Shown here one piece after another: positions 43,094 through 51,927 of a DNA stretch of 64,000 nucleotides. Made by a program: the position numbers and the translations under genes. The stretch is from DAHUXN01 sp050746905. GTDB lineage: Bacteria > Acidobacteriota > Terriglobia > Acidiferrales > UBA7541. Numbering within the stretch: the first letter of the stretch is position 1; each line of letters begins with the position of its first letter. The stretch is taken from contig JBOGNJ010000175.1 of assembly GCA_050746905.1 (NCBI GenBank), positions 1-64,000 of the forward strand, written 5' to 3'. The notes under the pieces were generated by a model, which was given only the letters and a program-made list of their open reading frames with translations, had not been told where the DNA came from and ran no database searches.

Positions 43094-43918
43094 TCAGGAA
43101 TTGGCCGCTTTCGGAACGGCTTGCTGCACATCGAGTGGCATGAGTGCGTTCATGAGCCCTGCTCCACCGTCCACATTGATCAGTTGACCTGTAATCCAAC
43201 TTGCCTCTGGAGAACAAAGGAGGGCAGCCGCGTTCCCGATGTCCGCTGGCGTGCCCAGCCGGCGCATTGGAGTCCAGCCGCTCTGATGCCATTGCCGGAT
43301 CGCGTCCTGCGCCGCATCGGGCAAGCTATTAAGTACGCTGTCTTCGATCCAGCCGGGGCTGAGCGCGTTTACGGTGATGCCGCGGTGGGCCAGCGCGACG
43401 GCAAAGTAGCGGCAAAGCACTTCGAGCGCGGACTTTGCCGCACCCATCGCGACCCACGGCTGCCAGCTCCCATACTGGCCGCCGGGAGCGTAGGTGATGG
43501 CGATGATGCGGCCTCCGCTGCCCATCATGGGTGCCGCTTCGCGGACGGCCACCAAAAAAGCCTTGGCCTGTGAGTCCACAGCCGTATCCCAGCATTCCAT
43601 CGTAATTTCCATGGGCGGTTGATAGAAGGTAGAAGGTTCCGTGCGCGCGTTGCTGACAAAAATATCCAGCCGGCCGAATTCTTTCTTCACCTGCTGAAAC
43701 ATTTTGCGAATGTCTTCCAACTTGCGAATGTCGGCTTGGATGACAAAACCGTCCGAGCCGAGCTCCCGTACTTTTGCGAGAGTTGTCTTTGCCGCCGCTT
43801 CGTTTTCGAAATAATGAATCGCAACTTTGGAGCCGGATCCGGCCAGTTTCAACGCGATGCCGCGACCAATTCCCCGCGAGCTCCCAGATACGAGGGCGGA
43901 TTTCCCATGCAGATCCAT
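43094..43918 (-). CDS. SDR family protein, FabI/FabL-like, with altered catalytic site
   Basis: A 274-aa SDR: SALVSGSSRGIGRGIALKLA (cofactor Gly motif), FVSNARTEPSTFYQPP, GGRIIAITYAPGGQYGSW, MGAAKSALEVLCRYFAVALA, RGITVNALSPGWIEDSVLNS and a C-terminal SWITGQLINVDGGA. The order resembles enoyl-ACP reductases of the FabI/FabL group, where Tyr stands seven residues before the catalytic Lys. Here that site is Trp155 (Lys162 retained), and the classical YxxxK position is Met158. Activity may be retained through another residue such as Tyr149, or the protein may have a different role. Probably monocistronic. Confidence 0.82.
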   Translation of the reverse strand: MDLHGKSALVSGSSRGIGRGIALKLAGSGSKVAIHYFENEAAAKTTLAKVRELGSDGFVIQADIRKLEDIRKMFQQVKKEFGRLDIFVSNARTEPSTFYQPPMEITMECWDTAVDSQAKAFLVAVREAAPMMGSGGRIIAITYAPGGQYGSWQPWVAMGAAKSALEVLCRYFAVALAHRGITVNALSPGWIEDSVLNSLPDAAQDAIRQWHQSGWTPMRRLGTPADIGNAAALLCSPEASWITGQLINVDGGAGLMNALMPLDVQQAVPKAANS

Positions 43919-44032
43919 GAGGCACCTCCAGGAAAGTTGTCGTGCATATTACGCCGCGAGGGGAAAGTGGTCAATCTGTCAGAAGGCAGTTTTCCCGTGC
44001 CTCACGCCTGCCGAGGCATATCATGACGATGA

Positions 44033-45046
44033 TTAGTAGATGCCGCCAGGCTGCGTCGAGCGAACTGTGCCGTTATCGACGGACAGCTTGTATACCGCCT
44101 CTTCGCCGGACCATGTTTTGACATTGAAGCGCTCGCCGGATGTCAGCTTGCGGGCAGAGATGTCCGCGAACGTGAGTGGCACTTCCGGCCGGCAGACTGC
44201 TGGTTTTTTCGAAGCTTCGAAGAGATAAACCGCGCCCGTACCAGTCGCGACGCCCAGCCCATCCGGGTCAAGCAGGAAAGCCGTGTGCTGGTCGACGCCG
44301 ATGCCGCGAATACGCTTGACACTTCCCGCTTGAAGGATTCGCGCCATAAAAACCAGAAGACGCCCGAGGCGATCGCGCTCGTGGAAATGCGTCTCAGTGA
44401 TGATTCCGCCGAGGATGGGAATGCCGAGAAAATTCTGCACGGTGACAACTTGGCGATTGAATGGATTCGCGAGCGCCGCCGGCGAATTGAGATTCGGCCC
44501 TTTTGCAGAATCGTTTTGTGCGGAATAGGCGAATTCGCCGAGTATTGCGAGGCCGGCGCTTGTACCTCCGACAGGGGCGCCGCGGCGAATCGCGCGATTG
44601 ATGCCGCGCTCGACCGGCGTGCCGCGCCAAAAATTGATGTAGTTCGACTGGTCTCCGCCAGAGATGAAAATTGCCGCTGCGGCGTCGATGACGTGCTCGA
44701 CGAAGGGATCTCGGGCTGCCTGACGTGTGGGAATCACGAGCGTGGCAATGGAATTTTCGCGGCAGAGCGATTGGATGTACGGATTGTAGGCATCCGTGCC
44801 GCTGGCGCGCAGAATCAAGAAGTCGCCGCCGCGCGAGCGTTCGCAGAGCCACCGGAACGCCGCGTCCAAATCCTTGCCTCCGCCAATCAGAGCGAAGCCG
44901 GGACGCGTCGAGACATGAATGCTCGTGGGATTCCCGTCGCGGAAATACTGATAGAGCGTTGGTTCAGCCACTCTGGCCTGGACTGCTGCTGCGGCCGCGA
45001 GCAGCACAGCGACTGCGGCTAGGGTGAGCGTGTGTCGAAGGCTCAT
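44033..45046 (-). CDS. Cyanophycinase-like S51-family peptidase, exported
   Basis: A 337-aa protein with a signal peptide (LTLAAVAVLLAAAAAVQA) from ATG 45046. The S51 fold is marked by FALIGGGKDLDAAF, IFISGGDQSNYINFWRGTP, the nucleophile in PVGGTSAGLAILGE, HFHERDRLGRLL and IGVDQHTAFLL. Cyanophycinases cleave cyanophycin to Asp-Arg dipeptides; close relatives hydrolyse other beta-linked peptides, and the exported form here may act on external substrate. The start follows GGGAAC; an alternative ATG at 45085 is possible. A terminator lies just upstream of it, belonging to the radical SAM gene. Confidence 0.87.
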   Translation of the reverse strand: MSLRHTLTLAAVAVLLAAAAAVQARVAEPTLYQYFRDGNPTSIHVSTRPGFALIGGGKDLDAAFRWLCERSRGGDFLILRASGTDAYNPYIQSLCRENSIATLVIPTRQAARDPFVEHVIDAAAAIFISGGDQSNYINFWRGTPVERGINRAIRRGAPVGGTSAGLAILGEFAYSAQNDSAKGPNLNSPAALANPFNRQVVTVQNFLGIPILGGIITETHFHERDRLGRLLVFMARILQAGSVKRIRGIGVDQHTAFLLDPDGLGVATGTGAVYLFEASKKPAVCRPEVPLTFADISARKLTSGERFNVKTWSGEEAVYKLSVDNGTVRSTQPGGIY

Positions 45047-45095
45047 AAGTTCCCGCGCGCTATTGTATCCCGCCAAACGTGGCATCGAGCGCAGC

Positions 45096-45131
45096 AAATA
45101 AAAACGGCCCCGAATTTGCTCGGGGCCGTTT
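45096..45131 (-). terminator. Rho-independent terminator of the radical SAM gene
   Basis: A perfect 12-bp stem (AAACGGCCCCGA / TCGGGGCCGTTT) with a 6-nt loop. Read on the minus strand it is followed by a T-rich run (TTTTTATTT). It begins 28 nt past the stop of the gene at 45159. Confidence 0.93.
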
Positions 45132-45158
45132 GTGCTCCTGAATTGAGGCTGATTTCGT

Positions 45159-47360
45159 TTAGTCGCCAGCGACGTGTTCCGGTTCAGCGACTTCCGGCTT
45201 GGCTGCGCTGGTTCCGTTGCCATTGGCATGACCATTCGAGCCGTTACCGGTGGCGTTGCTGATTTCCACCGTGGCAGTTCTGCCCGTGCCGGGGACGGCG
45301 GTCTTCATGGCCGTGAGGGAGCCGATCTGCACGACTTCCTCCTGGGGCTTCTTGAGGACCATTTCCTCATAGATGGCGCGAACCTTGGCGGCCTCTTCCA
45401 TCGCCTTGCGGCGGCGGGCGCGATCTTCCTCGGCTGCCGTGAGGGGAATATCGTGCTCAAGATGGCGAACACGTGCTGCATCTGAAGCGTCAACCTTGAG
45501 CGAGTGCTCGTAATGCTCCAGGTTGACCGCCTTGCCCTTAGCGTAAATCTCGTGCTTGCCGTGGGTCTTGTACCACTGCGCGACGGTTGCGTTCTTGTAC
45601 ATATTCTCGATGATTTTGCGCCAGCCGATTCCCGTGTTGTACGCGCAGAAGGAAATTTCGCCCTGCTGCGTGGCGTACGGAATGATGCACATTTCGGTGC
45701 GACGGAAATCGTAGTTGAACAAATCCTGGAACCACATGCCCGCGATGAAGAGGAAATTCCACGGGTCCGTCTCGCGGCGCTTCATCGCGTCTTCGTAGGT
45801 GCGCTCCGGATTCGTTTTGCCGTACTTTTTCTCCGAATCCTTCGTCAGCGCCCACGTCTTGTCGAATTTCGTGAACAATTGTTTGAGCGTAAGCGATGGC
45901 GGGCCGTCGAACGGGCTGTAATTCTTGAGCAGCGCCAGGGCCATCATGAAGTTGGAGAATTTCTTGCCGCGCGCCGCGTCCGTGATGCCATTGACGTCCT
46001 TGACCAGCTGCGTGGCGTTGAGGAAGCGCGGAACCGGCGCCCATTCCTTGGTGTTCTTGTTGATCATCATCGCCGTGCCCACGCCGCAGTTCGGATGGCA
46101 GCCGCAGGAGAGCGAACCCCACTGCGCGTCGGCGCCGTGAACCAGGTCCGAAAAACCCGCGAACGTGCTGACGAACGAGAGCGGGAACCAGTCGCGCGTA
46201 GGCTCGAGCTGGCCAACCTGAGTGCTGACGTCCTGTGCCAGATGCGAAAGCGTGTAACGCTGGCGCATGCGGCGCTCGGGCGTGATGTCTTCGTCGCGGC
46301 CCGTGAATGAAACAGGCTGGAACGAAACGAAGGCGATTTTCTTCGGATTCTCCATCGCGAACTTGACGATTGGCCCAACCTGATCATTATTGACGTTGTT
46401 GACGATCGTCGTCACCAGGACGATTTCGATGCCCGCCTCGTGCATGTTTTCGATGGCGCGCAGCTTCACGTCGAACAGGTTGCCGACTTGGCGATGGCTG
46501 TTCGCGTCGTTGCCGATGCCGTCGAATTGCAGATAGGCGTAGCGAAGTCCGGCCTCGAATGCCTTCTTCGAGAACTCTTTGCTCTTCGCGAACTCGATGC
46601 CGTTCGTGGCAGCTTGCACGCTGTTGTAACCAACCTTGCGCGCGTAAGCGACAGCGTCAAGGAAATATGGACTCATGGTCGGCTCGCCGCCGGAGAATTG
46701 CACCGACATCTGGCGGCGCGGCTTAATCTTCAGAGCGTTGTCGAGAATTTCCTGGACCTCTTCCCAGCTAAGCTCGTGAACGTAACCCACCTGGTTCGCG
46801 TCCATGAAGCAGGGATCGCACATCATGTTGCAGCGGTTGGTCAGGTCGACGGTAAGAACAGCACCGCGGCCGTAACGCACCGTACTGGAGCCGTGGCGGT
46901 GAAGGTCTTCGTCATTGTGCGCGGGAATATCGCGGCCGGGGAAATTCTTCTCGATCCATTCGAGGAATTTCGCATCGACGGCCATCAGGTCTTCGCAGAC
47001 TCCGTGGATGGGACATTCCTTCACCATCCAGACCTGACCGTCGCGCTCGATAATCTGTGCCTTGATCTCGCCGACTTTCTCGTGCACCAAATCAGTCCAG
47101 TCTTTTTTCCCGCTGATAATGGCTTCGCGGGCGTCTTTGACGCAGCCCGGACACAGCGAATCCGTTGTGCGCGGCCAGCCGAGCGTCGGCTTGCTCTTCT
47201 CCCAGGACTTGAGCAATGGCTTGTCCGACCATTTTGGCGTGAAGGATGGATTCGGATTGCGCTTGTTGAAATACTGAATGCCGTTAAATGTGGTGGCGGC
47301 TGCTTTACAAACCGCCCAGTCAAATGATTTCCAGATGCGGTTGCGAACCGTGATAGGCAT
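45159..47360 (-). CDS. Radical SAM protein, Tes/Mss-like (putative membrane-spanning-lipid synthase)
   Basis: A 733-aa radical SAM enzyme. The cluster motif is CNMMCDPC (Cys177, 181, 184), and GGEP lies in VQFSGGEPTMSPYF. An N-terminal Cys-rich domain (CPGC at 70-73, CPIHGVC at 116-122), then further Cys/His groups in the C-terminal half (SCGCHPNCG, EMCIIPYA...ISFC), point to several metal clusters. The N-terminal layout and the DLTNRCN start resemble archaeal tetraether synthase (Tes) and bacterial Mss, which join lipid chains through C-C bonds. The tail of about 90 residues is low-complexity. Assignment is by motif order only; the gene has its own promoter region and terminator. Confidence 0.7.
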   Translation of the reverse strand: MPITVRNRIWKSFDWAVCKAAATTFNGIQYFNKRNPNPSFTPKWSDKPLLKSWEKSKPTLGWPRTTDSLCPGCVKDAREAIISGKKDWTDLVHEKVGEIKAQIIERDGQVWMVKECPIHGVCEDLMAVDAKFLEWIEKNFPGRDIPAHNDEDLHRHGSSTVRYGRGAVLTVDLTNRCNMMCDPCFMDANQVGYVHELSWEEVQEILDNALKIKPRRQMSVQFSGGEPTMSPYFLDAVAYARKVGYNSVQAATNGIEFAKSKEFSKKAFEAGLRYAYLQFDGIGNDANSHRQVGNLFDVKLRAIENMHEAGIEIVLVTTIVNNVNNDQVGPIVKFAMENPKKIAFVSFQPVSFTGRDEDITPERRMRQRYTLSHLAQDVSTQVGQLEPTRDWFPLSFVSTFAGFSDLVHGADAQWGSLSCGCHPNCGVGTAMMINKNTKEWAPVPRFLNATQLVKDVNGITDAARGKKFSNFMMALALLKNYSPFDGPPSLTLKQLFTKFDKTWALTKDSEKKYGKTNPERTYEDAMKRRETDPWNFLFIAGMWFQDLFNYDFRRTEMCIIPYATQQGEISFCAYNTGIGWRKIIENMYKNATVAQWYKTHGKHEIYAKGKAVNLEHYEHSLKVDASDAARVRHLEHDIPLTAAEEDRARRRKAMEEAAKVRAIYEEMVLKKPQEEVVQIGSLTAMKTAVPGTGRTATVEISNATGNGSNGHANGNGTSAAKPEVAEPEHVAGD

Positions 47361-47793
47361 GGCTCGAACCTCCGTTTCCTCAGAGTTAAGAAAATCTAAC
47401 GCACTTGATATTGTATGAAGCCGCTGTTCGACCGTTTATCGAACGAAGAGGTGAACAGGCAGCTCCCCCTAAAGTATTGCCCGCCTATAGTTTCCAGTGT
47501 TAAGGAGGGCCCGTCCAGCGCAAACACCCAAACGGTTGTTTAAGAGGTTAAATGGCGGGATCAAGCAGTGAAAGGATGGCCGCGGGAGGGCTTTCGAGGG
47601 TCGAGGGTGGGCGCGTCGAGATTCATCGGCGCGTAACCAAATTGGAAAGAATGCGTAACGTTGTGGCGGAAGAATCCGCAGGATCGAAACTTGCCGCGAG
47701 GTTTCGAAGCGGGTGGGAGAAATCCACAGGACGGCTTAACCCTTTTTGTAAGTGGTAGTAAAAGCGCACAATCTTTTCGACGTGGGGAGAATC
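47361..47793. other. Gene-free divergent promoter region
   Basis: About 430 bp between the radical SAM gene (minus) and the TonB-receptor remnant (plus). An inverted repeat GTTCGA/TCGAAC (47426-47444, 7-nt spacer) lies about 70 bp upstream of the radical SAM start and could be an operator. A short open frame at 47552-47758 has no SD and no recognisable domain. Confidence 0.45.
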
Positions 47794-49237
47794 ATGATGA
47801 CACACAAGGTTGCCCGTTTCGTTTTCGCCTTGCTGATTTTTTGCGTATGCCTGCCGTTCGCGACCAATCCACCACGGCGGGAGCTGTGGTTGGTAGCGTG
47901 AGAGACCCCAGCGGCGCGGTGATTCCCGGCGCGGTGGCGAGCGCAACGAGCGCAGCCACGAACAGTAAGGCCTCGACCACCACGGATACAAACGGACGAT
48001 ACGTGATCGATAATCTACCGCCGGGAAGTTACATGCTTGAGGTCACTGCATCGGGCTTCGGAGTTTATAAGCAGGAAAAGGTAATCGTCGAAGTAGGACT
48101 CAGCACTACGGTGGACGCGAACCTTATCATCGCCGGACAGACGACCACCGTGGTAGCCACGGCCGAGGCTCCGGTCGTAACGACCGATAGCCCCAGCTTC
48201 AGCACGAACATCAACTCCGCCACAATTGACGACCTGCCACTGAACGGCGTCGTTGGTCCACATTCAAATTGGCTACTCCTGGTGCAAGTCCTGACGGCGG
48301 ATTCGGTTTAGTTAGCTTCCGAGGCATTTCTGGGCTGCTGAACAACAGTCCTGTGGATGGCGGGGACGACAACCAGGCCTTCTTTTCCGAGGAAAAAGGC
48401 CGGACGCGAATGAGCTATTCGGTCAGTGCGGCCATTCAAGAATACCAGGTGAACGTGTCGGATTATTCGGCGGAATACGGCCGCTCGGCGGGTGGCGTGG
48501 TCAACGCCGTCACCAAGAGCGGCTCGAATCAATTCCACGGCGAAGCCTTCTGGTATTTTCGCAACAGCGATTTCGGCGCCATCAATCCCTTCGCCGTCCA
48601 AACCGTGCTGGTCAATGGAGTCAGCACAACGGTGCACATCAAGCCGGAAGACAAGCAGCACCAGTTCGGGGGCACGCTAGGCGGTCCAATCATTAAAAAC
48701 AAGTTGTTTTACTTTTTCAGCGCCGATCAACATCTCCGCAAATTCCCGGCGGTCGCAGTTCCCGGCAACCCGGCGGCGTTCTTCGCTCCGTTCACGAGTG
48801 CTGAGACGACGACGCTGACGAGCCGAAGCATCTCCACGGCTCAGGCGAATGCCGGTCTTGCGTTCCTGCAGGGTGTGACCGGCACGGTGCCGCGCACGGG
48901 CGATGAGTTGGTCATGCTGCCGAAAATCGACTGGCAGGTGAATTCCAATAATCACGTTTCGCTGGAATATAACCGGACCCGGTGGAGCTCTCCGGGAGGC
49001 ATTCAGACGGGTGCGGTTGTCTCGCGCGGCGTTGATAGCTTTGGGGACGACTTCGTGAAGGATGACACGGTCATTGCCCGCCTCAGTTCGACCCTGACTC
49101 CGTTGATGTTTACGGCGGGCGGCACGGCCGCGAATCCGACGTTGACGTATAACACGGACTTCCTGCACGTGACGGCATCGAGCAATTCGCTCATTTCGCA
49201 GCGGCAAGTTCAGATCGGAGCGAAGGTGGGTTTTTAG
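47794..49237 (+). pseudogene. Oar-like TonB-dependent receptor, frameshifted twice and internally deleted
   Basis: The SD (GGGGAGA) and ATG lead a signal peptide (THKVARFVFALLIFCVCLPFA) that runs out of frame. The next frame carries a carboxypeptidase-regulatory domain (GAVVGSVRDPSGAVIPGAVA, TNGRYVIDNLPPGSYMLEVT) and the start of the plug (SATIDDLPLNG). A second shift at about 48247 is needed to continue into RRWSTFKLATPGASPDGGFG, then SGSNQFHGEAFWYFRNSDFG and GGTLGGPIIKNKLFYFFSAD. After RLSSTL the frame jumps to TAGGTAANPTLTYNTDFLHV and the natural barrel end RQVQIGAKVGF, so several hundred barrel residues are missing. A normal receptor is about 1000 aa or more. Not functional. Confidence 0.88.
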
Positions 49238-49286
49238 CCGCGCCTCGAAGCCTTTTTCGCGGCTCGCGAAAGAACAGCTTAGTGAA

Positions 49287-49313
49287 AGGCCCTCAAGGGA
49301 GCCACGAGGGCCT
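49287..49313. terminator. Hairpin between convergent genes, possible bidirectional terminator
   Basis: An 8-bp stem AGGCCCTC/GAGGGCCT with an 11-nt loop lies between the ends of the TonB-receptor remnant and the minus-strand gene at 49352. The T-tract is short on both strands, so efficiency is uncertain. Confidence 0.5.
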
Positions 49314-49351
49314 AGATCTGTCTTTGAAGTTGTAAGCTCTGAGAAGTTGCG

Positions 49352-50521
49352 TTATTCCGCGTTGAGCGCCGGCCGCAGCAGGGCGATCGCGAAGTGGGCC
49401 AGATGCGGCGCATCGTCGTCAAGCTGAAGCCAGCGAACAACGCAATGCTTACCGAGATAGGCCGTGACTTGCGTATCGTTGATCGAGAGATGCTCCGCCA
49501 TCTGCGCCCGCAGCGAAGCTTTTCCCTCTGTACGCGCGCCGCGGCCGACGCGTCCTGCCCGCGCGAGCTGGCTGGTCCCTATGCGCAGCGTTTGGCAAGC
49601 CTCCACATAATAGTTCGTCATCAAATCGGAATCCGAGAGCAGAAAAACTCCCGGACCTGCCGGCGCGTCTTCCAATTCGTCGACGCGATGCAGTGGCGCG
49701 GAAATCAAGCGTCGCAGCATGGATTCGAGTTGTGCGAATCGTGACGCAAGCGCGGGATCGCCGGCGCGAATGTACGTCGAGCGCTCTACGAGAGGGCCGG
49801 TAGGCTCGGGAACGAATCTTGCGACTGCCGGTTCAGACTGGGCCTCGGCCTCGGACGCCGGGCGGCTTGGTGTCGCAAAAACGGATTCGGCCAGACGAGG
49901 CGCGCCCGGCGCGCGTGGCGTCGGCGTACGCATTTCCGCCACGGATCGATCCGTCGTGGCCGAGGCTGCGTTTGCGCCGCGGCGTTTGTGCCTTCGTCCG
50001 CCGCGCCGTCCACGACGACGGCCATGCCGTTCCGACGGTCGCGCGCCCGGCCCTGTGTCCTGTCGTGTGGACGGTGAAGCTTCTTGCGTGCTAGTCGCGG
50101 AACCCCCCGGTGCCATTTCCGAAGCGGCGGAGTCGGCCGGTTGAGCGGAATCCTCGGCATCAGAAAGCGATCCAGGTTCAGCGGGTGTCCCAATATTTCC
50201 GGAGGCCTCGCTTTCTTCTGGAACTGAAGCTGAATCGGACGAAGCTGGTAAAGCACCGGCGGCTTCTGGAACCGGTGCGCCAAGACGTCTCAGCGCTTCG
50301 GCCGCCTTCAACCGCCAATCGGCGCGGCGAAAGCGTTCCGCGGCGATTGTGTACCAGCGGATCGCCTCGTCATTTCGTCCGGCCTTCTCTTCGAGCGCCG
50401 CTGCTTCGAATGCCACCATCGCATCGCGCGTCTTCTGAAACAATTCCGTCAGCTTTGCAAGCGGGTCAGCGCTTGTGCGCGCCCGTCGAATGCGTCCCTG
50501 AATCTGCCGCCAGTTTGCCAT
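49352..50521 (-). CDS. Arg-rich protein with TPR-like N terminus and possible GIY-YIG-like C terminus
   Basis: A 389-aa protein from ATG 50521. Residues about 30-80 are helical and TPR/MIT-like (AAALEEKAGRNDEAIRWYTI). Acidic/Ser/Ala-rich sequence runs to about 165, then an Arg-rich patch (HGRRRGRRGGRRHKRR, about 167-181) typical of nucleic-acid binding. The last 130 residues contain GPGVFLLSDSDLMTNYYVEA, CQTLRIGTSQL and CVVRWLQL, which resemble a GIY-YIG fold (GVYLL...YVGKA...LR) without all catalytic residues. I do not recognise a family name. It diverges from queG across 124 bp. Confidence 0.65.
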   Translation of the reverse strand: MANWRQIQGRIRRARTSADPLAKLTELFQKTRDAMVAFEAAALEEKAGRNDEAIRWYTIAAERFRRADWRLKAAEALRRLGAPVPEAAGALPASSDSASVPEESEASGNIGTPAEPGSLSDAEDSAQPADSAASEMAPGGSATSTQEASPSTRQDTGPGARPSERHGRRRGRRGGRRHKRRGANAASATTDRSVAEMRTPTPRAPGAPRLAESVFATPSRPASEAEAQSEPAVARFVPEPTGPLVERSTYIRAGDPALASRFAQLESMLRRLISAPLHRVDELEDAPAGPGVFLLSDSDLMTNYYVEACQTLRIGTSQLARAGRVGRGARTEGKASLRAQMAEHLSINDTQVTAYLGKHCVVRWLQLDDDAPHLAHFAIALLRPALNAE

Positions 50522-50645
50522 AACTCGGGATTGTATCAACGCTCGTGCGGCCACACCAGCACGCTTGCGAGAAATGCGCCGCGAGCAACGGTTGCTCCAG
50601 CCGGCGAAATTTCAGGCATGATAGGCACATGCAGGAGCGCATTGC

Positions 50646-51848
50646 ATGAAAGTGGCCGGCCCGTTGCAGGCACAGCGATTGGTAGAACAGGCGCGCTCCA
50701 TCGGATTTGACCTGTGCGGCGTTGCGCCCGCGGAAGAATTTGAAGAGCTGCGACGTTTGCCGGAATGGCTCGGACGCGGCTACGCAGGCGAAATGCGCTA
50801 CTTGCATGATGCGCGTCGCGCCAGCGCGGAGAGTGTGCTGCCGGGAACGCGCTCGGTGATTGTATGCGCGTTGAATTACAACGCGCCTTTGCCTTATTCA
50901 ACTGCGGCGAATCCTGCAGCGGTCACGGCCGACAAGACTGACGCCCACAAGGCTCGCGGGTGGATTTCCCGTTACGCTTGGGGCGACGATTATCACGATG
51001 TGATGAAAACCAAACTCGACAAATTGCTTACGTGGATGCGCGCGGAGTTCGGCGGCGCGTTTCAGGCGCGTTCGTACGTCGACACCGGGCCAGTGCTCGA
51101 ACGCGCAGCGGCAAAATATGCGGGGCTTGGCTGGCTGGCGAAAAATACCTGTTTAATCAATCAGCAACGCGGCTCTTGGTTATTTCTCGGCGTGATTTTG
51201 ACGGATCTGGAACTGACGCCGAGCCTTCACCACGCCGAAGCGCCGCCTGTGGATCTGTGCGGAAGTTGCCGCCACTGCATTGACGCATGCCCCACGGAAG
51301 CGATCGTCGCGCCCTACGTGCTCGATGCGCGGCGGTGCATCGCGTACTTAACCATCGAGCTGCGCGGCACGATACCGCTCGAATTCCGGCCGGCGATGGG
51401 CAACATGGTTTTCGGTTGCGACATTTGCCAGGATGTTTGCCCGTGGAACCGCAAAGCGCCCGCTACGCGAATCGCCGAATTCTTACCGCGAAAAATCGCC
51501 ATGAATGCCTCCGTTGCAAGCACGAAGCAAAATTCTGCGCTCCGTCAAGAGACGAACATCTCGCTCTTTGCCCCGGCGCTCGATTGGCTCGTGTCGCTCA
51601 ACGAAGAAGAGTTCCGCGGAGTTTTTCGTGGCAGTCCCGTCAAACGCACCAAGTGGCGCGGCCTGATTCGCAATGTCTGCGTGGCGCTCGGGAATTCGAG
51701 TATCACTCCGGGAAATCCGGCGTACAGCTCGGTCATTCGGCGCCTCGAGAAATTAGCGGCTGGCGAAGACGCGAACATTGCGGAGCATGCAACTTGGGCG
51801 CTCGGGCGTTTGCAGCGCGCAAACAGTGGTGCCGTTTCCACGGGTTGA
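50646..51848 (+). CDS. queG: Epoxyqueuosine reductase
   Basis: QueG reduces epoxyqueuosine to queuosine at tRNA position 34, using cobalamin and two 4Fe-4S clusters. The 400-aa length fits. Visible are GFDLCGVAPAEEFEELRRLP, YAGEMRYL, the cobalamin-domain YVDTGPVLERAAAKYAGLGW, LAKNTCLI, and the clusters CGSCRHCIDACPTEAI and CDICQDVCPWN. Helical repeats (HEAT-like) end the protein (WGALGRLQ-type). ATG 50646 is preceded by AGGAGCG. Cytosolic. It stands upstream of a PuuD-like gene in the same direction; the two are probably not functionally linked. Confidence 0.95.
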   Translation: MKVAGPLQAQRLVEQARSIGFDLCGVAPAEEFEELRRLPEWLGRGYAGEMRYLHDARRASAESVLPGTRSVIVCALNYNAPLPYSTAANPAAVTADKTDAHKARGWISRYAWGDDYHDVMKTKLDKLLTWMRAEFGGAFQARSYVDTGPVLERAAAKYAGLGWLAKNTCLINQQRGSWLFLGVILTDLELTPSLHHAEAPPVDLCGSCRHCIDACPTEAIVAPYVLDARRCIAYLTIELRGTIPLEFRPAMGNMVFGCDICQDVCPWNRKAPATRIAEFLPRKIAMNASVASTKQNSALRQETNISLFAPALDWLVSLNEEEFRGVFRGSPVKRTKWRGLIRNVCVALGNSSITPGNPAYSSVIRRLEKLAAGEDANIAEHATWALGRLQRANSGAVSTG

Positions 51849-51927
51849 CATCGCGCTCTGCATTCCTTAGCGTAGCTGCGGACACAGATTCAAGAGTCCG
51901 TCGATTTACTTCATGGGAGGATTGATA

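Noticed and set aside
47552..47758. Short plus-strand frame in the region before the TonB-receptor remnant
   Set aside because: No SD, no domain and no continuation; treated as non-coding.
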